NCBI GenBank assembly: GCA_900660155.1 | Contig: CABFPE010000003.1 | Span: forward strand, 1,145,328 to 1,184,274 | Length of the DNA: 38,947 bases | DNA from: Hofstenia miamia | Lineage: Eukaryota; Xenacoelomorpha; Acoela; Hofsteniidae | Direction: 5' to 3' | Shown here: positions 1 through 11,518 of the stretch, one piece after another | Position numbering within the stretch: position 1 is the stretch's first letter | How the letters are laid out: each line of letters begins with the position of its first letter | Position numbers and translations under genes: made by a program | Notes under the pieces: model-generated | What the model saw: the letters and a program-made list of their open reading frames with translations, nothing else | Told to the model about the DNA's origin: nothing | The model's database searches: none

Positions 1-28
<28 letters not shown>
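1..28. repeat. (TA)n microsatellite at window edge
   Basis: The window opens inside a pure TA dinucleotide run, so its true length is unknown. It is the first of about ten such tracts in the window. Confidence 0.95.
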
Positions 29-31
<3 letters not shown>

Positions 32-571
32 TTACGAACACTTTGTAACAATACATTTCTTTTTTTTTCAAAGCCTAAATAATTTGAATATTCAAACGTT
101 AAAATGAACAATCTAGAATTCAATATTTTTGCATTCGTTTTATATGCGTACTACAAAGTATTACACTAGGCAGCATGTTTTTAGTTTCTTCGTATGGTAT
201 TGTTGTAATATTTTTTCTAATTATACGTGTATTTGTAAATTTCCATTTATAGATTTTCACTTCATTGACACAGCTGTATAATTCTCAAGGAAAAATATAA
301 TTCTGGAAAATTCAGATATATAAATGAGTTTTCCTATTCTGTCCCGCATTCTCAATTTAAATTCAGAAGGGCTTTATTTAAGTCACGTGATCTAAGGCCA
401 ACTTTCAAGAATCAATAGATATATGTCAGTAATCTTAATCCATTTTGCAATAAAACGAAAATACCATTCAAACTTAAAAATGTAATATTAAAGCTCAAAT
501 ACCCATGTTGGATCCTCTTATTTTAGTTTATTTAAAAATAATCAAATTTTAAAATTTGAAAAAATAAATAA

Positions 572-573
<2 letters not shown>
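29..573. other. AT-rich non-coding stretch
   Basis: No open frame, RNA gene or repeat structure that I can support. Confidence 0.6.

Positions 574-623
<50 letters not shown>
574..623. repeat. (TG)n-(TA)n microsatellite
   Basis: A short TGTGTG leads into about 21 TA units. It is a simple repeat of the kind prone to assembly breaks. Confidence 0.95.
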
Positions 624-630
<7 letters not shown>

Positions 631-2689
631 AAGGTTTTTAGAAAATCTTGTAAAATTGTGCATTAGCAAAAAATATTTTATTCTGGTAAAACGGAAAGGG
701 CTGAGCTGAACGATTCAGTGAGGTACCATTTTTTAGAGGGGATGGCGGATAATGAAATGAGCATTTCTCTCCAATTCTACCAAACTGACATGCATGTATA
801 TGTGTAACACTAGTGAGCAAAAATATAAGACAAATACTTCTTGAAGGGTCAAAAGTTCAATTTGATTATAGCCCCAAACCAAATTTTTCTATTTGGATTT
901 AAGCTTCATGTGACTTATTGATGAACAGTTCATTAGTATTTTTTGCCAATATTAGCAAAGGCAAAATACTACCAAATTTATGTATTAATGAAAACTAAAT
1001 TTTTAGAATATTTTCCTTGTATATCAGAACTAGTAATAGGATGGGTGTTTGCAATTTTTACAAACAATATTAAAGAATTTTGAGTGATCACCAAAACGTG
1101 GCATGGATTGCAAATGAACAAGAAATTCACGAGTTAACTTCAATGCTAAAACTCTAACATATAAACTCCGATTTGTCAAATATGCTTATATCATGCACAA
1201 ATTTTTATATGCATGCATAATAGAAAATTTAAAATAAAATACACAATTGCTCTTTAGAGAACTTATATTTTTGATACATTTATCTAAAAACAATTATTGA
1301 TCATTTAATTGTTAATTATAGCAGGAAACCTGTGATGATTTTGGCATTTACTTGCAAACATTCAAAATACAAAATTGTAACTACAATTAGAGTATTAAGA
1401 TAAACGTGTTCTATTTAGAGTGCTTTTGAACGGAATGGGCATTGCATGAGAATTTGAATGTAACTCAGTTTGTTTTTGGAAGTTAGCCTTCCAATGAGTA
1501 CTTTTATATATTAAATTTATTTTGAGAAAAATATGGGTTGGTACCCTTTTTTCAAAAGTGGCGAAAAAATACTGACATTTTGATAAAACAAATCATGAAA
1601 TCTGATTAATTACGTATTTATGCTAATGAAAAAATGGAATTTTTTAACTCCATAAAATTGTCAACCACTTAAAAAATTGATTTTTGTCAGTTTTTAGTAA
1701 GAAAATATTTCAAGTCACTATACAATTGCTAGATAATCAGATAACGGATATCACTGAAACATTCTTAGAATTATTTTTTGTATTAAAAATTCATAAAATT
1801 AATCACCATAGCACATGTGTCTTCTTTTCCATTATCATGAAGTCACAAATTGATTTTCGCAATTCAAAAAATTTAGTGTGAACTCTACACTTGTGAATAT
1901 ATTATTATTGAGTGGATGTATTACTTGTGCATTTTTAGGATGTTTTGTTCATAGTTCTTGTGTGAATCCTTTATGCCCAGATTGTGGGTCTCGTTACAGA
2001 GAAATTTAACAATTTTCAAGGAAATTGAATTTTCAAAATTTGCTTTTGGTTGTGACATTTTCTAATGTCGGATTTATCTACGGAAGTATCCATGTATTTT
2101 TTCAGAAGTATGAATTTAACAATTTTTATACAACAATCAACTTGTATCTAATAAATTACAATGTATTGACAAGAGTTGAACTTTTGGAGATTCAAATATA
2201 TATATAACAGCCTAAAGTACCAATAAGGCAATGCGTCTATCAAAATGTTGTGATGATATCTATGCCATTATTTATACGAAGTAGGATCAAAAAATCGCAC
2301 CCCTGAAGTATTCTAAGTACTGCTTTTAAGTTAAGTATATTCGATAACTTCTAGTAATTCAGTTTTTACAATCTTAAAAGCTGTACATATTCTAATTATA
2401 GTGCATTTAAGGAAGAATCTTTATTTTTGTTCTGCATGATAAATTACCATTTTACAGAATTATTTGTAAAATAATGGTAATGTCGTATTTAATTAATGAA
2501 GTTTCGTTTAATAGTTAAACACTAGTCAGCAACTGTGTTACTATATCGTATCCTGCTGTAATATTAAGCATGATTTATAAATTTCCTAAAATTTAGAAAG
2601 CCTGTTTTGTATTTAATTGTTAAAACTTTGGTTTTTGCTGTTAAAAATCATGTTAATTAGAAAATTTATAATCCAATCCCTCCGTTAGA
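624..2689. other. AT-rich non-coding stretch
   Basis: Only short chance frames rich in F, I, N and K codons occur here. None has splice sites or a recognisable domain. I see no gene. Confidence 0.6.
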
Positions 2690-3070
2690 ATGAGAACCAC
2701 GTCAATCTGTCATGGCCAGACGAGCAAGTGATCTTCAATCAATTAGCTAGACTAACATGCTATAAACGAGGTTAATCGATTTGGTCGTTGTTCTCTCCGC
2801 TTATTTTCCCAGGTATTTCTCTGACAGCGCAGACTAATGTTTTCAGCGAATCATTTTAAGTCGGGAGGTCACGTCAAAGCAGTGTGTGTATCTTCCCACA
2901 AGAGAGCACACCCTACCCTCGCTAATGGCGTAACAGTGAAGCGCGTCGCATCGCCCCGGTGACCCATTAGCGCACGTGCTTCGCATTTAAATTTCGTTCT
3001 AAGTGCCAATAATGGCGGCAGCTCATTCACTAAATTAGCATTTAATACACATTTATAGCAAGAGTTATAT
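2690..3070. promoter_or_regulatory. CpG/GC-rich island, candidate regulatory element
   Basis: This block is visibly richer in G, C and CpG than its surroundings, with the core at about 2866-3010, and has no long open frame on either strand. Within about 110 bp it carries a CRE-like TCACGTCA (2869-2876), an inverted pair of 9-bp arms CGCTAATGG (2920-2928) and CCATTAGCG (2964-2972) containing homeodomain-type TAATGG cores, and a CACGTG E-box (2973-2978). That cluster fits an enhancer, a promoter or a conserved non-coding element. An unrecognised repeat or a non-coding first exon is also possible. The function is inferred from composition and motifs only. Most of the island is repeated after the N at 3267, probably by assembly. 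Confidence 0.35.
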
Positions 3071-3266
3071 TTTATCCCGTACCAGCTCTAAGCGAGCTAT
3101 TTTCTTCCTCTGTGATTTATGATACTCTGTAAATTATATGACTCTCTCTACGCGATATACTTATACACGTCATTTATAATTAGTAGGGTCGTTGTAATAT
3201 TTCCAATGTGTTAGCCAAAAAATATATTTTAATAACAATTTTCAGTCGCTACCCATTCAGGCAATA
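2868..3266. repeat. Direct duplicate, copy 1 (likely contig-end overlap)
   Basis: This 399-bp segment recurs at 3268-3666 with no difference that I could see. The two copies are separated by exactly one N at 3267, and copy 1 ends and copy 2 begins at that N. The pattern is that of two overlapping contig ends placed side by side rather than merged. Confidence 0.85.
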
Positions 3267-3267
3267 N

Positions 3268-3666
3268 GTCACGTCAAAGCAGTGTGTGTATCTTCCCACA
3301 AGAGAGCACACCCTACCCTCGCTAATGGCGTAACAGTGAAGCGCGTCGCATCGCCCCGGTGACCCATTAGCGCACGTGCTTCGCATTTAAATTTCGTTCT
3401 AAGTGCCAATAATGGCGGCAGCTCATTCACTAAATTAGCATTTAATACACATTTATAGCAAGAGTTATATTTTATCCCGTACCAGCTCTAAGCGAGCTAT
3501 TTTCTTCCTCTGTGATTTATGATACTCTGTAAATTATATGACTCTCTCTACGCGATATACTTATACACGTCATTTATAATTAGTAGGGTCGTTGTAATAT
3601 TTCCAATGTGTTAGCCAAAAAATATATTTTAATAACAATTTTCAGTCGCTACCCATTCAGGCAATA
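3268..3666. repeat. Direct duplicate, copy 2 (likely contig-end overlap)
   Basis: Second copy of 2868-3266. It repeats the inverted CGCTAATGG pair, the E-box and the CRE-like site. Sequence to the right of 3666 is unique and continues normally. Confidence 0.85.
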
Positions 3667-6600
3667 AACGTATACCGTTTTGTTCATGTATCGTGAAATG
3701 TGCGTGTATTTTGTACATTATTGGGCTTTTTGTGTTTGAATAAGAATCGACTATCGTGTATTTGTGTTGCTTCGTGTATTTCCGTGTACTGGAAGTTCAC
3801 ATCTGTGCTTACACCTAATAATAATCATTGATAACTAAATAATTATTAACATGGGATTTTCAATAGGATTCGCGAGACTACTCATTTACATAGAATTTAT
3901 TGGTCCCAGTTTAATTTCATGAGACTGGAACTTGTGACTAAAAATTTCAATGGGTTGGAACTATAAATGAGAAACTATGAGCAAATATTGCAAAATATTG
4001 CTAAATTTTTTTACCGAATTTCGTCAAAAGATAAGTTATGCATTGAGATCAGTCCAGTGGGATAATGGAACCAGATTATTTCATGGAACGGGACGGGACT
4101 GGGATCAAACAAGTTCAAATCCCCCTGAAACCTAATTTCAAATAATCCAATTGTAACAATATTGGCCAATAAGGTGACTTCAGTAATTTTTGTAAACAAA
4201 AGAGAACATAATAATTGATTTCTAAAAGACTGAATATCCTTGCTTTTACTTGCAAGTCTTCCCCAAATGAATGACTAGGTATTGAATTTAATAATGTGAC
4301 TTTTATGTTGTAGCCTAACAAAAAATTAGTTTTTTAATTAACTGTAGGCAAAATTATTGCAATAAAATAACCCCCTTGGTATAGAAATATTACTGTTTGT
4401 AGTGCTGTGTTTTATGTGTTGACAAACTAAATTATGTCAAAATATAACATAATCTACAGTACTCAAATTTAGATCGCCTCTTGCTAATTATTTAGGAGTA
4501 CAGCCCTGCCAATCATGGTAACATTATTTCATCACCTATCACGGACCATCCCGCAGACAAAATAAGTTATGCTTTTAAAATACTTGTAGAACATTCAATT
4601 AACTAAACGTGCTTTCAAAAGCTCTAATGCTGAATATCATTTGTACTGCCTGTGCTAGTTAAGGTATCAAAAATTTTATGTGTATGTGTATACATATATT
4701 TAGCCTGAGGGTAAATTTGGGTTTTTTTGCAACGTATACTTATTACAATTATTTATTTTTCGTACTTGTGTAAATGAGAATTAATAACCCTGATACAAAG
4801 ACTGAACTAAGGTTTTTTTCACAAAAAAAACAGTAGCTCCTCGTGATTTATTTATGTGCTACAGAACAGCAATTAAAGAAAAAAAATTGAGTTAAAGTGT
4901 AATAGGACCACTGGAGTATATAGTCGTTTGGTACTATTACTGTTTGGGAAACTGAAAAATGCATGAATTAATTAATGCATGTCTGCTCCAGATCTATGAG
5001 TTTGCATACCATACTTGAACATTTCTCTTACAACGATTATTGCTCTTGGCAGGAGAATCCATTTTCCTGAGAATTCAAATTAAGTGAGATATTTTGATCA
5101 AATTTCCAACATTCATTCGGTACACATGTGAATGAGTCCATTAAAAAATGTTGTCTGCATTTAAATTCAGTGACAATTTTTTAGCGATTCACAAATTTTT
5201 GTGTAAACGCTTTTAAAAAATTTTGAAATTTTAAAATTCAAAATTTGACAAAATCCCATTAAATTATCGAACTTTGCATCACAGCTAGTGAGCTCTTGTA
5301 CCAAAATCAGTAATTCATCAATTTCGCCATATAAATGTATAGTTTGGTGATAAGTAGAGTATTTCATCATTTTTTACAGAAAATTTTCTGTTTCAAAATT
5401 TTTTTTCATTATTTTAATTTGGTTTATACATATGTATATATACTTACGTATTTTTTATTTTCTACCTTCAATAAAAATATTTTAACAGTTCATAGTTTGA
5501 ATTTGCTTATATTTTAGTAAAAGTTTAAGTATTATGAAAAAATACGCAAATTGAACCTTGACTTGTAGTTCTGATACCTAAAATAAAATTTAAGTTTCAC
5601 ATCAAAAAAAAACTTTCAGCAAAGTGAAAAAAAATTGAATTTAATTTAAATTTTGAATCATTTGTAAAAGTTTGTGCATTGTAATTGAATTTTAAAAGTG
5701 TAAGTTATTTTTATTAATTTTGAGATAAGGTTAATTTACTCAATCGAAAAAACATTTGTAAAATCATTTACTCCGTTTTTTGGAAGGAAGTTATGTACTT
5801 GTGATATATTAACATATTTAATTTATAGAAATTTTTTAAACTACTACTCGTATGTAATAGTCCAATTGTTAAATAATTATTAATTTTTTATTGAACAATG
5901 TAAAATGCATATCTTTTCAGCACGTAAATTTGTTTAAGTAACAAACTGATCTAGTTGAGGTTCAGTGCCTTTAAGCGTGACGGTGAATTGGCTTCTAAGG
6001 TAGTTTTACTTAATGACTTAAACATAATAATAAAAAGGTTTTATCAACTACCAGGCAGGAAAATAGTTCAAGATGGTTGAATTTGGAATAATTTATTTTT
6101 GCACAGCTGTGCAACAATTAAAATTTATCAAAGCAATTAGACAAAATATTTTGGGTAGACTGCATAATCTGGCATTATTATTGAATTTAGCTATGACCCC
6201 AGGCAGTCAATTTGATAAACGACTAAAGTCTCTAGTTCTTGTTATTAATCACACCTGTGAAAAAAATTATTGATAAATAACATGAAAAAATTAAATGAAG
6301 GAAAAATCAAACAGGCAATGCCCACTTTTAGTAAATCAACTGTTGTAATTTCAACAATTAATTATTAAATTATTCAAGCACAATAGAAAGTTTGTTGGGC
6401 CTACATCAATCCTAACTAAATAAAGAAGTAGATATCTAAATAACTATTCATATATAGCTGGCATTAAATAATTTGATGATGAATATACTGGAGCTAAATA
6501 ATTCTAGGATGTTAACTTTATACAAAATCAATAGACTACTTTTAGGATTGGAGCTTAGCCTTAATGTATCGAGTCATTTTTTGAAATCGGTCATTGTGCA

Positions 6601-6946
6601 CTCTGCATTTCAACTACGATTGGGCGGTCTATCTACAGAAAATGAAATACCTAGGGCTACCTGTTGCTCTCATGGAATTTCCAACTCATGATTATCTGAA
6701 CATCAGGCGTCATTTAATGAATTTCAAAAAATTGCAGTTTTCATAAAGAATAGTAAGTTTTTTCAAGTGCAATACACTTTGCAAAATCAATATCCCACGA
6801 ACTCTAAAAGTTCACTATAGACATGAAGAAAATTGTTTGAAAACCGTTATGTTTTTAAATGAACTTAGTTCTCATGAAAACAAGTATGTCCTAACTCCAT
6901 AAAAATATTTAAAAATATGAACGGTACTCTAGAAATATAAAGTTTT
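3667..6946. other. AT-rich non-coding stretch
   Basis: No supported gene. Short frames (for example at 4011-4321, 5167-5517, 6073-6273 and 6473-6691) have no domain or convincing splice borders. The segment around 3955-3985 (a GGAACT...ATAAATGAG...AAACT pattern) loosely resembles the reverse complement of about 34765-34800, so an old dispersed repeat may lie here. An imperfect palindrome with ATGCAT ends flanking AATTAATT lies near 4960-4982. Confidence 0.5.
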
Positions 6947-6966
6947 ATATATATATATATATATAT
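6947..6966. repeat. (TA)n microsatellite
   Basis: About ten TA units in otherwise unremarkable AT-rich DNA. Confidence 0.9.
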
Positions 6967-7180
6967 TTGCTGCTATTGTATAGCATAATTATATAATTTA
7001 AACTTAGACAATTTTGACTCCCTCAATTTATCATTATAAATCAATAAATAATTTTAGAATTAAGATTTTCAATAAATTTGCAAAGCTATTGAATTCTTGC
7101 GATTTTCTCAAATATTGCAATAGTTGTGAAAAAATGAATTGGGAAAATGTTGCATGATGAGGTGGCAAAAGTTTTTTGTT

Positions 7181-7459
7181 TTAATTAATCATTCGCCGAA
7201 AAGAGGTGCTAATGCTTTCTTTCACTGATTGACACGACACAACCGGACTCCCCTCAAGCTTTAGGTGGTCGCAGATGCTTGCCTCAGCTAACGTTTCATT
7301 TCCAACCGGATCTCCTCGATAAATCAAAGGCGTAAGAGGCAAATAGCCGCAATCAATCGATCCCATTCCGGCCGCAGCTCTCTCCAAATAATCGTTTAAT
7401 TTCAAATTGAACGCAGAGAAACGACAAGTGGCCCGCGGACTTCCAATCTTTCTGAACAA
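7181..7459 (-). other. GC-rich island with an open frame, possible exon or conserved non-coding DNA
   Basis: This is one of two clearly GC-richer blocks in the left third of the window. On the minus strand one frame stays open for about 90 codons and ends in TAA inside ATTAATTAA. The composition is balanced (G, A, S, D, P, C, L) rather than the F/I/N/K bias of chance frames here. There is no ATG near its start. A TTTTAATTGTTCAG sequence just upstream on the minus strand would serve as a splice acceptor, making a terminal exon conceivable. I recognise no domain, signal peptide or catalytic motif. The plus strand has several short stops. The alternative is a conserved non-coding element whose GC content keeps a frame open by chance. 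Confidence 0.25.
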
Positions 7460-9341
7460 TTAAAATTCCGCCGCTTTCTTTGAAATTCGATTAGCAGACT
7501 TTTATACGCAAAATAAACATCCGAAATTCAAAAAGAAAAACGATGCTTTTCTTTCTCAATATTTACGAAATAAAAAATTCTCACTCTTAAATATAAAATC
7601 TAAACATTCTTATTTGCATTCAATTTCGACATAATTTTGTAAAGTAATTTTTGATTTGGTAATTAATCAAATGATAATAGTTGGTTTATTTTTCAACAAT
7701 CTTTGGACATTTTTACAATCACTAAGCTTGTTTTTTTTACAAGCATTTATCATTATGTGTTTGAAATAACACCATTTGAGTTACTGAAATTGCAAAATCT
7801 CTTAAGAATTATAATGTTGGTCTGTATACCATTTTGTACTATGTTTTTTGTTTCACGATTCTCTATTTCGTTTACAAGGTAATCCTCAATCGGGAGCAGA
7901 ATTTTCTAGCCTCTATAATATTTTGATTGTTGTTCAAAACGTGATGAAGACTTGATGAGATTTTTTAGCTTTCTAAAATTCTGCTCATTTATGTATGGTA
8001 TTTATTTCAAACGGGAGTAGTCTTCCATTTTCTCCAAACTGACTTTAAATGTGAAAGAAAATTATTTCTGATCATTTAGATATAGATTCCATCAATTCCA
8101 ACTGCTAAAATCATAATTCAATATATTTAATTAAATACCCAAATTTTAAATGTTGAAATCAAAATATTGATGGAATTTCATTTCTTAGCATTCCAAATTG
8201 CTGATATGAAGAATATTTGGGCAATGGTTTGCTGTAATATCTTAACCCAATCGACAATTAGATAGGAAGAGGGGAGGTAATTCTTTATCCCCAGGCCTGA
8301 GGAGCCCAAGAAACCCTAGGTCGAATAGGATGTCAACAACTTAATTCAAATTGCTAATATATAGATATAAATTAATTTTAATAAAAAAGTTATTTTAATG
8401 TTGTGAACTTAAGTATAAAATGAATTCCTTAACTAGAACGCAGTCTTTTGAAAGTTTTCTTCTTTAATATCTATTGAACATAAAATTTAATTGTACATTA
8501 TCAAATAATTTATAAGATTCCTCATCAAAAGGAATAGAGTGTATTCGACAAGGAAAAAATATTTAGGAAAAACGTTTCAGCATTCTCTAAAGAGAAGTCT
8601 TAAAAAACGTAACACAAAGATGTCCTTAATATTAATTAACCTCAAAAATATTATTATTATCAAAAATTTCAAAACTACACCCCTACAATCTCTACAAAAA
8701 TATTGTGTAAAATATGGCGTCTCAATACATTGGCCAACACTGGAAATATAAGAATAACTACGTCCTTAAAATTTTGATTTTTGAAGAATCATAAAATTCA
8801 AATTTTCTATAAAATTCTTATAAATAAAAGTTTCTATTACATGACTTAGTTTTCACTATACATAATTTTTAAAACGTTTTCTATTTTACTGTACTGATAA
8901 CTAATGCTGAAAAAGTTTTTCCATGAATTGCACTTTCTAGCGTTATTGCTCATAACAAAAGCCCTAATTCAAATTTAAAGATTTTCAATTAATGACTTTC
9001 ACTTAAAAAATTAAAAACCGCTAAAACTAAATAGTTCGCAGTAAAATTTACATAAATTTTAGAGTCTTAATGATTTAATTAAAAAGATTAACAATTACTG
9101 TCTATGAATTAGTTGTTGAAGTCAATGGGTACCAACTTAAATGCCTGTCAATTTTAATTTGTTTAATCTCCATTTGCTGCACCACAATTAATTTGGACTT
9201 CGTCACTTAAGAAAATATCAACTAAGCGGTAATTCGCGGTAATTAGATATGAATCATCACCTTAAACTAATTAATCCCACAATTCATTCTTTAGAAAAAT
9301 TAAAACTATTGAATTCTTTGCTTGTAATTTTTCAAATTACC

Positions 9342-9344
<3 letters not shown>
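7460..9344. other. AT-rich non-coding stretch
   Basis: No supported gene. A small GC-richer patch at about 8265-8335 has no frame or motif that I recognise. The lysine-rich frame at 8539-8751 looks like chance. Confidence 0.55.

Positions 9345-9373
<29 letters not shown>
9345..9373. repeat. (TA)n microsatellite
   Basis: About fourteen TA units. Confidence 0.95.
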
Positions 9374-9379
<6 letters not shown>

Positions 9380-9924
9380 GTATTAGCGAAAAGCGTGATA
9401 CATGATGTGCATCAATATACATGTATCTTTATGCCAATAACAAAGCCTTTCTTCTCCAACTGTCTTGAATTTCTAAAAGATTCCTGTGACAAGACTTGTG
9501 TGTTAAAATGATTACAACATAGTTTTTGCAAGTTTTCCGATTTGGAAATGCAATCAAATTTCAATCCTTTTTTCTGTCTCAAACATTAAACAAAGATTTT
9601 TCATAAAATTTTCATAGAAATTTCCTATTATTAATTATGAGTTTGTTTTAAAATTGATTCAAATTTCAAAAAAATCTAATTCAGAAAAGCCCCCAAATAT
9701 ATCAACTGTATTGAGTTTATTATCTACCATTTATAGCATCTTATTGCCACCACATTTGAACCACTGCTAAGAATTAGAGATAATAGTGTGAGGAATATCT
9801 TGCCTATTTAAAAATTATGCTTACTTTTAAATATAAGTTAATAATCCACATTCTGATAGATTTGTATACTTATTGTCATTATACATAAAATAAATATGAA
9901 TTTCTCTTGTAGTTTAAAAAATGT

Positions 9925-9932
9925 TCACCAGC
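9925..9932 (+). repeat. 8-bp target-site duplication, left copy
   Basis: TCACCAGC lies immediately left of the TAGGGTCCGG terminus. The same eight bases follow the right terminus of the second element copy, at 11519-11526. An 8-bp duplication is diagnostic of hAT-superfamily insertion. Confidence 0.85.
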
Positions 9933-10586
9933 TAGGGTCCGGAATTTCTTGATACTCAAGTTTTCAATCAATAACTCAATTTTCAGACAATAACTCAATA
10001 ACTCAATTTTAACTCAATAAACCGGCATTTCTCAGAAATGTTGTCTAGCGAAGGGGAAACCACAATAGTTTTTCTGAGTAATATCGCCTGCTGTGACGAT
10101 GCTAGTTTAATACATTGGGTATTAAAACATAGTGTAGGGGATTATTGTGCACAGCGGTTGTACGTTGTAGTTTAAAGCCAAGCATTGCTAAATTGGCAAA
10201 GTATAGAAAAAAGTATCATGAAATTTTGACCAAAAACCCTGATCTTGGCATATTTCGCAACATTGCGTCGGTCCAGAAAGGTGAACATGTCGAAAACTTC
10301 ACGATGTCTCCAAACCAGGTCGTCAAAATGAAATTTGCGCCATTGGTCAGCGTGGAAGTCGAGAGATTTTTCTCGATGTTTCGAAGACTGTTGTCCCCTC
10401 AATGAGAACGTTATACTGTAGAACACTTAAAATGGAATTGTATTTTGTATTTGGAATGTAAACATTCAATAAATTTGTTGTCTCTTCCGATTTTTAACTC
10501 AATTCTTAACTCAATTTTTAGCTATTTTAGACTCAATTTGTTACTCAATAAACCCAGATTTTTTACTCAAGAAATTCCGGACCCTA
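9933..10586 (+). mobile_element. hAT-family DNA transposon remnant, copy A
   Basis: The left end TAGGGTCCGGAATTTCTTGA is matched by its inverse at the right end (CAAGAAATTCCGGACCCTA, ending 10586). Both subterminal regions are dense in direct AACTCAAT/ACTCAA repeats, the kind of array hAT transposases bind. The interior keeps only the transposase C-terminus. At about 650 bp it is an internally deleted, non-autonomous derivative. Its right flank (AGCGTGGC) does not match the left target-site copy. The matching flank follows copy B instead, so the junction at 10586/10587 may join two loci or belong to a composite element. Confidence 0.8.
10145..10405 (+). pseudogene. hAT transposase C-terminal fragment (copy A)
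   Basis: The open frame ends with FAPLVSVEVERFFSMFRRLL, which resembles the hAT dimerisation region (usually an A/P-rich stretch, then S-x-x-V/E-R-x-F-S). That region lies at the C-terminus of the transposase and holds the oligomer together. Upstream, no ATG or catalytic portion is present: the DDE residues and the N-terminal BED finger are missing, and the frame begins about 60 codons before the motif. It is therefore a dead internal-deletion remnant, about 86 codons against 600-700 in intact family members. It lies between the two subterminal CTCAA arrays of the element, in the sense direction relative to the left terminus. Confidence 0.7.
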
Positions 10587-11022
10587 AGCGTGGCTACTGG
10601 TACGGGATTCTTATCTATGGCACAATCGCTTGTAGATATGGGAAACAAATACGGTTCCGTTGATGTATTTATATATATATAATTTTATACCTTGGTTCAA
10701 AAAAAATGGCCGCGGCAATATTTTTGAAAAATGCGTATAGCTCGAAAGAGGCAAATTTTGGCGTAATGTGGCAAACATAAAAAAGTTAGCACGTTGAACA
10801 GACTTTGTCGCGTGTGAATCAATTGACAGATTCTTAGCTGGTGAAAATGCTACACATCATTCTTCAACACAAAATTTTGAAATGCAAGCGAAACGCGATT
10901 TACTTGAATTTCTCTATGTCAACGACTCCACCAACCGTGAATATCTGTCGAAACGGGTGAAAATGCCACCTCGTAGTTTCCGACGTAACATGAAAATCTT
11001 GGAAGAAAGGGAAACTTTGGAA
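10587..11022. other. 436-bp segment between two hAT copies
   Basis: Unique sequence follows the copy A right terminus up to the N at 11023. It includes a short TA run near 10669-10681 and the transposase-like frame described separately. It is either flanking DNA from another genomic copy, placed here by misassembly, or cargo lying between two hAT ends. Confidence 0.6.
10798..11022 (+). pseudogene. Helix-turn-helix, transposase-like coding fragment
   Basis: The frame stays open for 75 codons from a TGA at 10795 to the N at 11023. The first ATG is at 10882. It encodes a basic helical segment: KRDLLEFLYVNDST, then REYLSKRVKMPPRSFRRNMK, then ILEERETLE. This layout (helix, turn, recognition helix, then a K-x-L-E-E-x-x-x-L-E linker) resembles the N-terminal helix-turn-helix of Tc1/mariner-type and related transposases, which bind the terminal repeats. 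No catalytic domain follows, because the sequence stops at the assembly join, after which hAT sequence begins. A bacterial-like or cellular HTH regulator cannot be excluded. The family call is by pattern memory only. Confidence 0.4.
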
Positions 11023-11023
11023 N

Positions 11024-11518
11024 GCTGTGACGATGCTAGTTTAATACATTGGGTATTAAAACATAGTGTAGGGGATTATTGTGCACAGCGGTTGTACGTT
11101 GTAGTTTAAAGCCAAGCATTGCTAAATTGGCAAAGTATAGAAAAAAGTATCATGAAATTTTGATCAAAAACCCTGATCTTGGCATATTTCGCAACATTGC
11201 GTCGGTCCAGAAAGGTGAACATGTCGAAAACTTCACGATGTCTCCAAACCAGGTCGTCAAAATGAAATTTGCGCCATTGGTCAGCGTGGAAGTCGAGAGA
11301 TTTTTCTCGATGTTTCGAAGACTGTTGTCCCCTCAATGAGAACGTTATACTGTAGAACACTTAAAATGGAATTGTATTTGTATTTGGAATGTAAACATTC
11401 AATAAATTTGTTGTCTCTTCCGATTTTTAACTCAATTCTTAACTCAATTTTTAGCTATTTTAGACTCAATTTATTACTCAATAAACCCGATTTTTTACTC
11501 AAGAAATTCCGTACCCTA
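11024..11518 (+). mobile_element. hAT-family remnant, copy B (right half)
   Basis: This repeats 10090-10586 with about five differences (two single-base deletions and a few substitutions, including GGACCCT to GTACCCT in the terminus). It begins directly after the N at 11023, so it has no left end of its own. Its right terminus TAGGGTACGGAATTTCTTGA (read inverted) is followed by TCACCAGC, the partner of the duplication at 9925-9932. The true insertion therefore spans 9933 to this right end, whatever lies between. Confidence 0.75.
11079..11339 (+). pseudogene. hAT transposase C-terminal fragment (copy B)
   Basis: Same frame as 10145-10405 with one amino-acid change visible (threonine to isoleucine near residue 29). 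It ends in the same SVEVERFFSMFRRLLSPQ segment. Two copies at about 1 percent divergence suggest either two alleles or two recent family members. Confidence 0.65.

Noticed and set aside
4490..4560. ACAGCCCTGCC as a hAT-like terminus
   Set aside because: No matching CAGGGCTG partner was found upstream at a plausible distance.
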